A DNA stretch of 64,000 nt from Arthrobacter sp. zg-Y1110 (GTDB taxonomy: Bacteria > Actinomycetota > Actinomycetes > Actinomycetales > Micrococcaceae): positions 1,054,001 through 1,118,000 of the forward strand of contig NZ_CP104272.1 in the NCBI RefSeq assembly GCF_025244865.1, given 5' to 3'. The notes under the pieces were generated by a model that saw only the letters and a list, made by a program, of their open reading frames with translations, was not told the origin of the DNA and made no database searches. The first letter of the stretch is position 1, and each line of letters starts with the position of its first letter. Shown here piece after piece: positions 53,748 to 64,000 of this stretch. A program made the position numbers and the translations under genes.

Positions 53748-56096
53748 CTACACGGGTGCCGTTTCGCGGCGCATCTTGTCTTCCGGGCCCGCAGTCTGTT
53801 GTGCGGCCGGTACCACCTTGACCAGCACGGTCTTGGATACCGGGGTGTTGCTGCCCTCGGCAACGTGGTCCAGCGGTACCAGCACGTTGGCTTCCGGGTA
53901 GTACGCCGCCACGCAGCCCTTGGGCGTGGGGTACGAGACCACCCGGAAATTGCGCAGGACACGCTTGGCGTCGTCGTGGTGGACACCGTGGATGTCGATG
54001 TACTGGCCGTCTGCCAGGCCGAGTTCCTCGATGTCACCGGAGTTCATAAACAGCACATGGCGGCCGCCCTTGATGCCCCGGTACCGGTCATTGTGCCCGT
54101 AGATGGTGGTATTCCACTGGTCATGGGAGCGCATGCTCTGCAGCAGCAGGGTGCCTTCCGGACGCTGCACCGCTTCCAGGTCATTAACCGTCAGGACCGC
54201 CTTGCCGGTGGGCGTGTGGAAGGTCCGCGAATCACGGGGGCCGTTGGGCAGTACAAACCCGCCCTCGTGGCGGATCCGCTCGTTGTAGTCTTCGCAGCCC
54301 GCGACTACGCGGGAGATGTGGTCCCGGATCAGGTCGTAGTCCTTCTCGAAGCCGGCCCAGTCGGCATCGATCCGGTCGCCGATCACCAGGGCACCGAGCC
54401 GGGCGACGAGGGCCGGTTCGGAGAGCAGGTTCTTGGAGACAGGTTCCACCCCGCCGTGCGAAGCGTGGACAACGCAGACCGTGTCCTCCACCGATACGAA
54501 CTGCCGGCCCGTTTCCTGGACGTCGATTTCGGTACGGCCCAGCACCGGAAGGATCAGCGCTTCCTTGCCGGTGACCAGATGGGAGCGGTTGAGCTTGATG
54601 GACATCTGCACGGTCATGTCCGTCTTTTGCATGGCGGCCTCGGCGAAGTGGGTGTCCGAGATGGCGGAGATCAGGTTTCCGCCGAGCGCCATGAAGAATT
54701 TGATCCGGCCGTCCTGCATCCGGAGGAAGGTTTCCACGGCGTCGGCGCCGTGCTCGCGCGGCGGGTCGAAGTTGAACTCCTTGCCGAGCGAGTCGAGGAA
54801 GGTCCCCGGCATCTGTTCCCAGATGCCCATGGTGCGGTCGCCCTGGACGTTGCTGTGCCCGCGGATAGGGGCGGCGCCGGCGCCGGTCTTGCCGATGTTG
54901 CCGCGCAGCAGCAGGAGGTTGATGATCTCCTTGATGGTGGCGACGCCCTTTTTCTGCTGGGTGATGCCCATGGCCCAGGTGATGATTACCTTTTCGGCCC
55001 GCAGGTAGCGTTCGGCCAGTTCGTCGATTTCCTCGGCGCGCAGTCCGGTGGCTTCCAGCACTTCCTCATCATCGAGCAGCAGCAGATGTTCCTTGAGGTC
55101 TGCCAGCCCTTCGCAGTGCTCCTCGAGGAATTCGTGGTCAAGGACGGTTCCCGGGTTCTTGTCCTCCGCCTCGAACACCCGCTTGGAAATGGCCTGGAGC
55201 AGGGCCATGTCCCCGCCGAGCCGGATCTGCAGGAACTGGTCCGCGAGTTCGGTGCCCTTTCCTGCGATGCCCCGGGCCTTCTGGGGGTTCTTGTAGCGCT
55301 TCAGCCCGGCCTCGGGAAGCGGGTTCACGGCTACGATGTTGCCGCCGTTGCGCTTGCACAGCTCCAGTGCGGTAAGCATGCGCGGATGGTTGGTACCCGG
55401 GTTCTGGCCCATGAGGATGATCAGGTCGGCCTGGCCGAAATCGTCATAAGTCACTGTGGCCTTGCCGATTCCGATGGTCTGGCCCATGGCCCAGCCTGAG
55501 GACTCGTGGCACATGTTGGAGCAGTCGGGCAGGTTGTTCGTGCCATAGGCGCGAACGAAGAGCTGGTACAGGAAGGCCGCCTCGTTGGAGGTGCGCCCGC
55601 TGGTGTAGAACGCCGCTTCGTGCGGGGAATCCAGGGCCTTGAGCCGGTCAGCCACGATCCCCAGTGCTTCATCCCAGCTGACGGGCCGGTAATGGTCTTC
55701 ACCAGCCGGCTTGTACAGGGGCTCGGTCAGCCTGCCCTGCATGCCCAACCAGTATTCCGAACGACCGCGCAGGTCCGTGAGGCTGTGTTCGGCCCAGAAG
55801 TCCGAGGAAATAACCACCGGGGTGGCTTCCCACGTGACGGCCTTGACTCCCTCTTCGCAGTATTCGAACGGGCTGCGGTCCTTCGGGTCCGGCCAGGCGC
55901 AGCTCGGGCAGTCGAATCCGTGCTTCTGGTTCATGCGGAAGGTGGTCCCCAAGGCGCGGGCGAGCCCCATGTGTTCAATCGCCGGCTTCATGGAGTGGTA
56001 GACGGCAGGAAGTCCCGCCGCCCACTCCTTCGGCTGTCCCTTGACCTCTATGTCGCTCTCGTTGACTTCTTTAACGCGGGGTTCTTTCCTGGCCAC
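53748..56096 (-). CDS. FdhF/YdeP-family molybdopterin oxidoreductase
   Basis: 782 aa, YdeP-like length. Near residue 62 a Cys pair DCPSCAWPDP, then GRLTEPLYK, RPVSWDEALGIVADRL, ASGRTSNE-type YTSGRTSNEAAFLYQ, and SNMCHESSGWAMGQTIG near 193, the region of the molybdenum ligand in formate dehydrogenase-like enzymes. GQNPGTNHPRMLTALE and a C-terminal MopB-binding beta-barrel follow. The family is cytosolic and linked to acid resistance or formate metabolism in other bacteria; the substrate here is unknown. GTG 56096 is preceded by GAAGGGAAG. The nearby DUF6457 gene supports molybdenum-cofactor use. Confidence 0.93.
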   Translation of the reverse strand: MARKEPRVKEVNESDIEVKGQPKEWAAGLPAVYHSMKPAIEHMGLARALGTTFRMNQKHGFDCPSCAWPDPKDRSPFEYCEEGVKAVTWEATPVVISSDFWAEHSLTDLRGRSEYWLGMQGRLTEPLYKPAGEDHYRPVSWDEALGIVADRLKALDSPHEAAFYTSGRTSNEAAFLYQLFVRAYGTNNLPDCSNMCHESSGWAMGQTIGIGKATVTYDDFGQADLIILMGQNPGTNHPRMLTALELCKRNGGNIVAVNPLPEAGLKRYKNPQKARGIAGKGTELADQFLQIRLGGDMALLQAISKRVFEAEDKNPGTVLDHEFLEEHCEGLADLKEHLLLLDDEEVLEATGLRAEEIDELAERYLRAEKVIITWAMGITQQKKGVATIKEIINLLLLRGNIGKTGAGAAPIRGHSNVQGDRTMGIWEQMPGTFLDSLGKEFNFDPPREHGADAVETFLRMQDGRIKFFMALGGNLISAISDTHFAEAAMQKTDMTVQMSIKLNRSHLVTGKEALILPVLGRTEIDVQETGRQFVSVEDTVCVVHASHGGVEPVSKNLLSEPALVARLGALVIGDRIDADWAGFEKDYDLIRDHISRVVAGCEDYNERIRHEGGFVLPNGPRDSRTFHTPTGKAVLTVNDLEAVQRPEGTLLLQSMRSHDQWNTTIYGHNDRYRGIKGGRHVLFMNSGDIEELGLADGQYIDIHGVHHDDAKRVLRNFRVVSYPTPKGCVAAYYPEANVLVPLDHVAEGSNTPVSKTVLVKVVPAAQQTAGPEDKMRRETAPV

Positions 56097-56433
56097 GCCG
56101 CACTTCCCTTCATCGCGATGTCTGCCGCTGGGGGCGGCGACTGCTTCTGTCGCAGTTTATCTACCAACAGGCCTAGCAGTCCGGGCGCACCGCCGCAAGG
56201 ACTGTTGCCGTCCTAGCGGCGGCGGGTGCCTTGGGAATAGCGGAACATTATCCGCGGGCACCGGCCGCATGGGTAGTTCTGCCCATGTGTTTTCCTTGAC
56301 CGGGTTGGTTTCTGTGGGTTTGATGGGGGTTACCGGCAAATGGAACGGGATTTACCTTTGGGTGAATTCGTCCGGCTGCTCGGGGGAACAGTTCGGACGA
56401 GGGCGCCGAGGGGTGCCGAAAAGGTGGTTTGCC
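56097..56433. promoter_or_regulatory. 337-bp divergent intergenic region between FdhF-like and first Esx gene
   Basis: No gene is seen here. It holds a hairpin at 56190-56222 (CCGCCGC-AAGGAC / GTCCT-A-GCGGCGG, no T-run), the imperfect palindrome ATGGGTAGTTCTGCCCAT at 56269-56286, where the 877-bp duplicated unit begins, and a possible promoter TTGACC (56296-56301), 17 nt, TTTGAT (56319-56324), giving a ~100-nt leader before the Esx gene. The palindrome and promoter recur at 57239-57294. Confidence 0.45.
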
Positions 56434-56769
56434 ATGAAGTTTGATATGGGTTCTTCGACCCTTGGGACGTTGACGCAGCAGACGGGTTCCTCCAATGAGG
56501 ATCTGGGGCAGCTGGTGCGGAGCCTGATGGAGGCTGCGGCGCCGCTGGAGGGCAAGTTCAACGGTGCCGGCCGGGTGAAGTTTGACGAGTTCAAGGCCCG
56601 CACGGATGAGGTTGCCAATGAGCTCAACAGCTCCCTCTCGGCGATCCTGATGGGTCAGTCGGAGATGGACCGGCACTTCCAGACCGGTGACCAGGAGGCT
56701 GCGGACAACGCGGCCCAGCAGCAGGGCTCGGCGTCGTTCGACTCGGCGCGTTTCGGTTCCTCGCGCTAG
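56434..56769 (+). CDS. Esx/WXG100-like protein, copy 1 (111 aa)
   Basis: Short helix-turn-helix-hairpin protein typical of ESX substrates: helix 1 LGTLTQQTGSSNEDLGQLVR, a turn with KFNGAG, then helix 2 VKFDEFKARTDEVANEL. The turn has Phe-Asn-Gly where WXG100 proteins have Trp-x-Gly. The C-terminus is Gln/Ala/Ser-rich without a clear YxxxD/E export motif. ATG 56434 follows AAGGTGG. It is paired with a second Esx-like gene 68 nt downstream, as Esx proteins act as heterodimers. It lies 3.2 kb from the start of the EccD/EccC operon. Likely exported by that system (inference). Confidence 0.85.
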   Translation: MKFDMGSSTLGTLTQQTGSSNEDLGQLVRSLMEAAAPLEGKFNGAGRVKFDEFKARTDEVANELNSSLSAILMGQSEMDRHFQTGDQEAADNAAQQQGSASFDSARFGSSR

Positions 56770-56837
56770 TTCTTCTGTCCCTTTTCTTAGTTCCGTTGCT
56801 TTCCGGCACGTGGGTGCCGGTGTTGAAAGGATTTGCC

Positions 56838-57143
56838 ATGTCCCAGGATCGTTTGAGCTATGACACTGATACTTCCTCTGCGGTGCAGGGGGATATCCAG
56901 TCGATTGTTGCCCGGCTGGAGTCGTTGATCGGTGAGCGTGAAAAGGCCGTGAATGCGGCTATGTCGGATTTCCAGGCTGATGGTGTGTCGGAGGATTACC
57001 AGGCGGTGGAGAACCGTTTCCGGAACGCGGCCAACGAGACGCGGAACATTATTGCGTTGGTGAAGCAGACGCTGTCGCAGAATGATGAGACGGCTGCGGG
57101 TGCGGGTGCGCGGGCGAAGTCCGCCGTGCAGAACATCGGCTAA
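56838..57143 (+). CDS. Esx-like (pore-forming ESAT-6 type) protein, copy 1 (101 aa)
   Basis: Two long helices (IQSIVARLESLIGEREKAVN and YQAVENRFRNAANETRNIIA) joined by DFQADGVSED, an Esx fold in which the Trp of WXG is absent. The N-terminus is MSQDRLSYDTDTS. ATG 56838 follows GAAAGGA at 6 nt. It is the probable dimer partner of the 56434-56769 product. A terminator follows at 57160-57197. Confidence 0.85.
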   Translation: MSQDRLSYDTDTSSAVQGDIQSIVARLESLIGEREKAVNAAMSDFQADGVSEDYQAVENRFRNAANETRNIIALVKQTLSQNDETAAGAGARAKSAVQNIG

Positions 57144-57159
57144 CTGCTGAGTACCAAAA

Positions 57160-57197
57160 CAACGGCGTCGGACTGGGTCCGGCGCCGTTGTCGTTTT
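57160..57197 (+). terminator. Intrinsic terminator after the first Esx pair
   Basis: CAACGGCGTCGGAC (57160-57173) and GTCCGGCGCCGTTG (57177-57190) form a 14-bp stem with one T-G mismatch and a 3-nt loop, followed by TCGTTTT. It lies outside the duplicated unit, so only the first pair has it. Confidence 0.8.
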
Positions 57198-57403
57198 AAC
57201 CCGACCCCCTGCCGGCCCTTTAGCCGAGCGCAGTCCCGATGGGTAGTTCTGCCCATGTGTTTTCCTTGACCGGGTTGGTTTCTGTGGGTTTGATGGGGGT
57301 TACCGGCAAATGGAACGGGATTTACCTTTGGGTGAATTCGTCCGGCTGCTCGGGGGAACAGTTCGGACGAGGGCGCCGAGGGGTGCCGAAAAGGTGGTTT
57401 GCC

Positions 57404-57739
57404 ATGAAGTTTGATATGGGTTCTTCGACCCTTGGGACGTTGACGCAGCAGACGGGTTCCTCCAATGAGGATCTGGGGCAGCTGGTGCGGAGCCTGATGG
57501 AGGCTGCGGCGCCGCTGGAGGGCAAGTTCAACGGTGCCGGCCGGGTGAAGTTTGACGAGTTCAAGGCCCGCACGGATGAGGTTGCCAATGAGCTCAACAG
57601 CTCCCTCTCGGCGATCCTGATGGGTCAGTCGGAGATGGACCGGCACTTCCAGACCGGTGACCAGGAGGCTGCGGACAACGCGGCCCAGCAGCAGGGCTCG
57701 GCGTCGTTCGACTCGGCGCGTTTCGGTTCCTCGCGCTAG
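57404..57739 (+). CDS. Esx/WXG100-like protein, copy 2 (111 aa)
   Basis: The protein and nucleotide sequence are identical to the gene at 56434-56769, including its ribosome site. Because it keeps its own leader and candidate promoter it should be expressed independently of copy 1, raising the gene dose of the pair. Confidence 0.85.
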   Translation: MKFDMGSSTLGTLTQQTGSSNEDLGQLVRSLMEAAAPLEGKFNGAGRVKFDEFKARTDEVANELNSSLSAILMGQSEMDRHFQTGDQEAADNAAQQQGSASFDSARFGSSR

Positions 57740-57807
57740 TTCTTCTGTCCCTTTTCTTAGTTCCGTTGCTTTCCGGCACGTGGGTGCCGGTGTTGAAAGG
57801 ATTTGCC

Positions 57808-58113
57808 ATGTCCCAGGATCGTTTGAGCTATGACACTGATACTTCCTCTGCGGTGCAGGGGGATATCCAGTCGATTGTTGCCCGGCTGGAGTCGTTGATC
57901 GGTGAGCGTGAAAAGGCCGTGAATGCGGCTATGTCGGATTTCCAGGCTGATGGTGTGTCGGAGGATTACCAGGCGGTGGAGAACCGTTTCCGGAACGCGG
58001 CCAACGAGACGCGGAACATTATTGCGTTGGTGAAGCAGACGCTGTCGCAGAATGATGAGACGGCTGCGGGTGCGGGTGCGCGGGCGAAGTCCGCCGTGCA
58101 GAACATCGGCTAA
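57808..58113 (+). CDS. Esx-like (pore-forming ESAT-6 type) protein, copy 2 (101 aa)
   Basis: Identical to the gene at 56838-57143. It is followed by 219 bp before ligA with no recognised terminator, so read-through into ligA is possible. Confidence 0.85.
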   Translation: MSQDRLSYDTDTSSAVQGDIQSIVARLESLIGEREKAVNAAMSDFQADGVSEDYQAVENRFRNAANETRNIIALVKQTLSQNDETAAGAGARAKSAVQNIG

Positions 58114-58332
58114 CTACTGCCTGAAGGATGGCGGCCTGGATTTGGTCCAACGGAGTGGTTGGCTCCGACGTTCGGGTCCTGAGGCAGAGGCCAGGGCGGC
58201 GAGTACGGCTCGGGTTCGCCTCATCCAGGCCATGGACCTGTTTGGCTGGCGATCCCGATGCCGGACCGAACGTCCGGCGTCGCCGTCCCGCGCAACTCCC
58301 GCAACCGGGCGCTATACGGCAAGATTGGTTAG

Positions 58333-61385
<3,053 letters not shown>

Positions 61386-61399
61386 CTGTCCCCGGACGC

Positions 61400-61405
61400 T
61401 AGTCT
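61400..61405 (+). promoter_or_regulatory. -10 box (TAGTCT) for leaderless phosphotransferase gene
   Basis: TAGTCT is followed by six bases and then the ATG at 61412, despite only 26 bp between this gene and the one before. No ribosome site is present. Confidence 0.4.
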
Positions 61406-61411
61406 GCTGGG

Positions 61412-62263
61412 ATGGAATCTTGGCATCGGAACCGGCTGAGCGCGCGGCAGGCTGAACTTGTCGAGGCTTGGCTCCCGGGGGTGCGTCTCGTTACCGATCT
61501 CTCCTGGAAGCTACTGGATACCGCGGTCCTTGAAGTAGAGGACGCACAGCGCAGGTACGTCATCAAAGCTGCCGGGCCTTCCAACCACCACATCGGCCGC
61601 GAGATAGACGCCCACGAGTCCTGGGTCAGCGTGTGGGCGCGGCTGGAGCGTGCGCCCATGCTCGTACAGTCGGACCGTTCCGAAAACACCTTGGTCACGG
61701 AGTATCTGGAAGGTTCTCTCGTTGAGGGGACCGCAGCTGAATACGACACGGAAACGTATCGGCAGGCCGGCAATCTTTTGCGGATATTCCATGAGCAAAC
61801 TGCGCGTACTGACGTCGACTATGAGGTGCGGTCCACTGCCAAAGCGTTGTCTTGGCTGGAGAAGCCGCACCGCATTTCCAAATCCCACGTTAAACAGGCC
61901 GGGGCCATTCTCGGCGCCTATCGGCCCAAGCCGGTGGTTCTCGTTCCGACCCATGGTGACTGGCAACCTCGCAACAGGCTCATGGACGGCAGCGAGTTGA
62001 GGATCATCGACTTTGGCCGGTTCGAATTCCGTCCTGCCATGACCGACCTTTGTCGGTTGGCGGTGCAGCAATGGAGGTCTCGCAGCCATCTGGAGGCCGC
62101 CTTTTTCGAGGGCTACGGTACAGACTTCAGAGACAGCGAACTCTGGAACGTAGCGCTGCTGAGGGAAGCTGTTTCGACCGCTGCCTGGGCGTACCAATTC
62201 GGTGACCATAAGTTTGAGGAACAAGGCCACCGGATGCTCCGGGAAGCGCTGGGGAACTTCTGA
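61412..62263 (+). CDS. APH-family phosphotransferase (aminoglycoside phosphotransferase-like)
   Basis: 283 aa, kinase-like fold. YVIKAAGPSNHHIGREIDAH supplies the ATP-site Lys region. LVPTHGDWQPRNRLMDG is the Brenner catalytic loop near residue 180 and IIDFGRFEFRP the metal-binding DFG equivalent near 199. Members phosphorylate small molecules such as aminoglycosides, choline, homoserine or macrolides; nothing indicates actual antibiotic resistance here. It has slightly lower GC and rarer codons than ligA, which hints at later acquisition. Confidence 0.88.
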   Translation: MESWHRNRLSARQAELVEAWLPGVRLVTDLSWKLLDTAVLEVEDAQRRYVIKAAGPSNHHIGREIDAHESWVSVWARLERAPMLVQSDRSENTLVTEYLEGSLVEGTAAEYDTETYRQAGNLLRIFHEQTARTDVDYEVRSTAKALSWLEKPHRISKSHVKQAGAILGAYRPKPVVLVPTHGDWQPRNRLMDGSELRIIDFGRFEFRPAMTDLCRLAVQQWRSRSHLEAAFFEGYGTDFRDSELWNVALLREAVSTAAWAYQFGDHKFEEQGHRMLREALGNF

Positions 62264-62513
62264 AACGGCTCATATGACCGGAGTGAGTTTGACGAGGCAG
62301 CCTGAGAAGCGCTCCTTCATCGCCGCCAACCCTGCCAGGAGGAGGTCATTAGGTGCTGTTTCGGGGTTTGAACGGGTTTGGCTCAGCGCCGCCAGGGGCT
62401 TGGTTTGTGGGTAGGTAGTTGCGTTCGAAAGACGGGTATTTTCCGTTTCCGAAGGGGCCGGTTTTGGCCTGTTTTTGGACCGGAAATGTCAGTGCCGGAT
62501 GAAATCCTGAGGT

Positions 62514-64000
62514 ATGGATCAGCTCGGGAACACCGAACCGACAACCGAAGAGCAGGGCAGTAAAGACCAGCAGCCGGATGGCACCACTGGGGAAACAGAT
62601 ACGCCCAGTGCGGCCTGCACCCTGTCGGTGTACCGGGCTGAACTGGCCACCTCCGAGCCTGCCGAGCCTGCCAAGCCTGACGGGACCGCTGGCGCGGGTG
62701 CCGACACTTCCACTGCCACTTCGGAGAACGACGCCGAGGCCGGCGCCCAGTCAACCGAGAATCCCGTTCCCGATGCCGGCCCTCTTCATGCCGGCCCCTC
62801 CTCTGCCGAGCCAGCCGATCCCGAAGCTCCCGCCACCAACCTCAATCCTGACGGCGAGACCACTGATGCCGGTGCCTCCGGAGCCGATAGTTCTGCCTCC
62901 GATTTCCCAGACGGTTTCACCGGAACGCTGGCCCTGAAGAACGTTGAAGCCTTTGATGCGCAGACGGTCGCCGAGGCCCTGTCCCGGATGGCGCATTTGA
63001 TGTCCTGGATGCAGGCGCAGGAAGCCCGCCTGGTCAACCGGATGGGGGAGCTCTTCCGCGACGACATGTATGCCGCTTTCAAATGGATCGACCCGGGGCT
63101 GGCCTTCAGCCTCGCAGCTTCCGAATGCGCGACCATCCTGAATGTCCCGCAGGTCACCGGACAGCGGCTCCTCAGCGAAGCGATAAGCCTGTGCACTTCC
63201 CATACGGCAACCCTGACCGGGCTGGAAGAGGGACGCCTTTCCTACCAGCACGCCCAAATGGTGCTGGACCAGTGCCAGAACGTTCCTGCGGAGAAACTCC
63301 CCGGGTTCGAAGCGGACCTGCTGAAGGCTGCGGAGGGCCAGACCCGGTCCCAGTTCTCCGCCAAGGCCCGCCGGCTGCGGGAGAAATGCTATCCGGAGAC
63401 CGTCAGCACACGGCACCTGACCGCGTTCGAGCAGCGCAAGGTCACCCTGGACCGGGAAGAGGACGGCATGTCCTGCCTGTCGGCCTATCTGCGTGCAGCG
63501 GAAGCGCAGCAGATCTATACGGCGCTAAGCGCTGCGGCGCGGGGTGAGCAGGCGGGAGGGGATTCCCGGACCACGGACCAGCTGCGTGCGGATATTCTGG
63601 CGCAGCTGCTCATGGGCGGCAGCCGGGGACTTTTTACGGCGCCCGGAACCCGACCCGGCACCGGCCACACCAGTAATGACACTGGCGCAGCCGCCCGGGA
63701 CGAGGCCGGAACCGGAGACGCGACCGGAACCGGAGACGCGACCGGAACCCGAGACGCGACTGGAACCCGACCCGGCACCGGCGACACCAGGAATGACACT
63801 GGCGCAGCCGCCCGGGACGCGGACGGAACCGGTCTTGGCAGCGGCCCCGAGGGCGCACACGATCGCCCAACCGGGCCGGACGAGGGGATCGTCCCTCGGG
63901 CGGAAATCATGGTCCTGATCAACGCAGAGACCCTCTTCGGAGCTGACGACCAGCCGGCTGAACTGCACGGTTACGGTCCGATCAGTGCCGAAGCGGCACG
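62514..64000 (+). CDS. DUF222 domain protein, probable HNH endonuclease (3' end cut by window)
   Basis: 495 codons are open to the window edge. A long acidic, Glu/Pro/Ala/Thr-rich N-terminus (~1-140) precedes a DUF222 core: AEALSRMAHLMSWMQAQEAR, ASECATILNVPQVTGQRLL, EGRLSYQHAQMVLDQC, RTTDQLRADILAQLLMGG. Then comes a Gly/Thr/Asp/Arg repeat linker (~377-440) and a resuming domain (PRAEIMVLINAETLFGADDQ). In full-length relatives an HNH nuclease motif follows, which would lie beyond 64000. The family is highly multicopy in Arthrobacter and related to mycobacterial 13E12 repeats. GAGG precedes the ATG by 1 nt, so the exact start is uncertain. Confidence 0.9.
   Translation, partial: MDQLGNTEPTTEEQGSKDQQPDGTTGETDTPSAACTLSVYRAELATSEPAEPAKPDGTAGAGADTSTATSENDAEAGAQSTENPVPDAGPLHAGPSSAEPADPEAPATNLNPDGETTDAGASGADSSASDFPDGFTGTLALKNVEAFDAQTVAEALSRMAHLMSWMQAQEARLVNRMGELFRDDMYAAFKWIDPGLAFSLAASECATILNVPQVTGQRLLSEAISLCTSHTATLTGLEEGRLSYQHAQMVLDQCQNVPAEKLPGFEADLLKAAEGQTRSQFSAKARRLREKCYPETVSTRHLTAFEQRKVTLDREEDGMSCLSAYLRAAEAQQIYTALSAAARGEQAGGDSRTTDQLRADILAQLLMGGSRGLFTAPGTRPGTGHTSNDTGAAARDEAGTGDATGTGDATGTRDATGTRPGTGDTRNDTGAAARDADGTGLGSGPEGAHDRPTGPDEGIVPRAEIMVLINAETLFGADDQPAELHGYGPISAEAA
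63645..63829 (+). repeat. In-frame repeats in the DUF222 protein linker
   Basis: Two ~68-bp near-identical direct repeats (63645-63712 and 63762-63829, 117-bp offset, a few mismatches) enclose three 18-bp units of the type GGAGACGCGACCGGAACC. All offsets are multiples of three, so the frame is kept and the linker can lengthen or shorten by slippage or recombination. Confidence 0.85.

Larger units (their letters stand above)
56269..57145 (+). repeat. Direct repeat copy 1 (877 bp) carrying an Esx gene pair
   Basis: Bases 56269-57145 match 57239-58115 at a constant 970-bp offset with no difference found in coding, spacer or leader sequence. The match stops sharply at both ends (C/G before, G/A after). 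A 93-bp spacer with a terminator separates the copies. Confidence 0.95.
57239..58115 (+). repeat. Direct repeat copy 2 (877 bp) carrying an Esx gene pair
   Basis: Exact second copy of 56269-57145, including the leader palindrome, candidate promoter and both genes. After 58115 the sequence is unrelated to that following copy 1, and no hairpin with a T-run is seen before ligA. Confidence 0.95.

Noticed and set aside
61412-62263. Calling the APH-family gene an aminoglycoside resistance gene
   Set aside because: Only the generic kinase-like motifs are visible; the family has many non-resistance substrates.
62264-62513. Possible terminator or small gene between the phosphotransferase and DUF222 genes
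   Set aside because: Only a 4-bp GGCC/GGCC hairpin with nearby T residues and no convincing reading frame; too weak to report.

Overview
The window is high-GC actinobacterial DNA. Gene content and order point to Micrococcaceae, most likely Arthrobacter or a close relative. The evidence is the actinobacterial accA3 / maf / accE / accD / birA / PH-domain / adenylate-cyclase neighbourhood, a DUF222 (HNH-family) gene with a low-complexity linker, an Lpd-type quinone reductase without redox cysteines, and many genes whose start codon lies 6-7 nt after a TANNNT -10 box (leaderless style). No rRNA, tRNA, CRISPR array, insertion sequence or prophage was recognised. Two genes are cut by the window ends: an M28 peptidase at the left and a DUF222 protein at the right.

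Left part (1-16.3 kb): housekeeping and salvage genes. These are a secreted M28 aminopeptidase, mfd, two small membrane proteins, deoC, a RibD-like reductase, a phosphosugar mutase, purine-nucleoside phosphorylase, an LpdA-like flavoprotein and an MHS-family transporter. Between deoC and the reductase lies an unusual signalling island (6.3-9.9 kb). A 47-aa secreted peptide gene with its own -10 box, ribosome site and terminator is divergent from an operon of a TPR protein, a small STAS-like protein and a GGDEF-EAL cyclic-di-GMP enzyme. The layout resembles a peptide/TPR-receptor pair wired to c-di-GMP, which I regard as a candidate undescribed signalling system.

Middle part (16.3-29.2 kb): acyl-CoA carboxylase genes (biotin carboxylase/BCCP, epsilon and beta subunits), maf, a dicarboxylate symporter, a DUF885 protein, a divergent SDR dehydrogenase, birA, a PH-domain membrane protein and a class III adenylate cyclase. 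A Vsr/DUF559-type nuclease-like gene sits between accA3 and maf. It is flanked on both sides by copies of the same palindrome and looks like a small mobile cassette.

Right-centre (29.3-58.1 kb): a large envelope and secretion locus. On the plus strand a tightly coupled 17-kb operon encodes a 2032-aa Ig/cadherin-plus-fibronectin-III surface protein, MoxR ATPase, DUF58 protein, a transglutaminase-like protein lacking its catalytic Cys, PP2C phosphatase, FHA protein, Ser/Thr kinase, FHA-winged-helix protein and RDD-FHA protein. Convergent to it are the ESX/type VII genes: EccC-like ATPase, ParA-like ATPase, EccD-like channel and a small EccB-N-like membrane protein. A DUF6457/FdhF (molybdopterin oxidoreductase) pair intervenes. 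Then come two Esx-like gene pairs that are perfect 877-bp direct repeats of each other. The operon resembles the bifidobacterial PFNA cluster fused in context to a reduced type VII secretion system, suggesting phospho-signalling control of secretion or surface display (inference).

Right end (58.3-64 kb): ligA, an inositol-monophosphatase-family gene overlapping it, an APH-type phosphotransferase and the truncated DUF222 gene.
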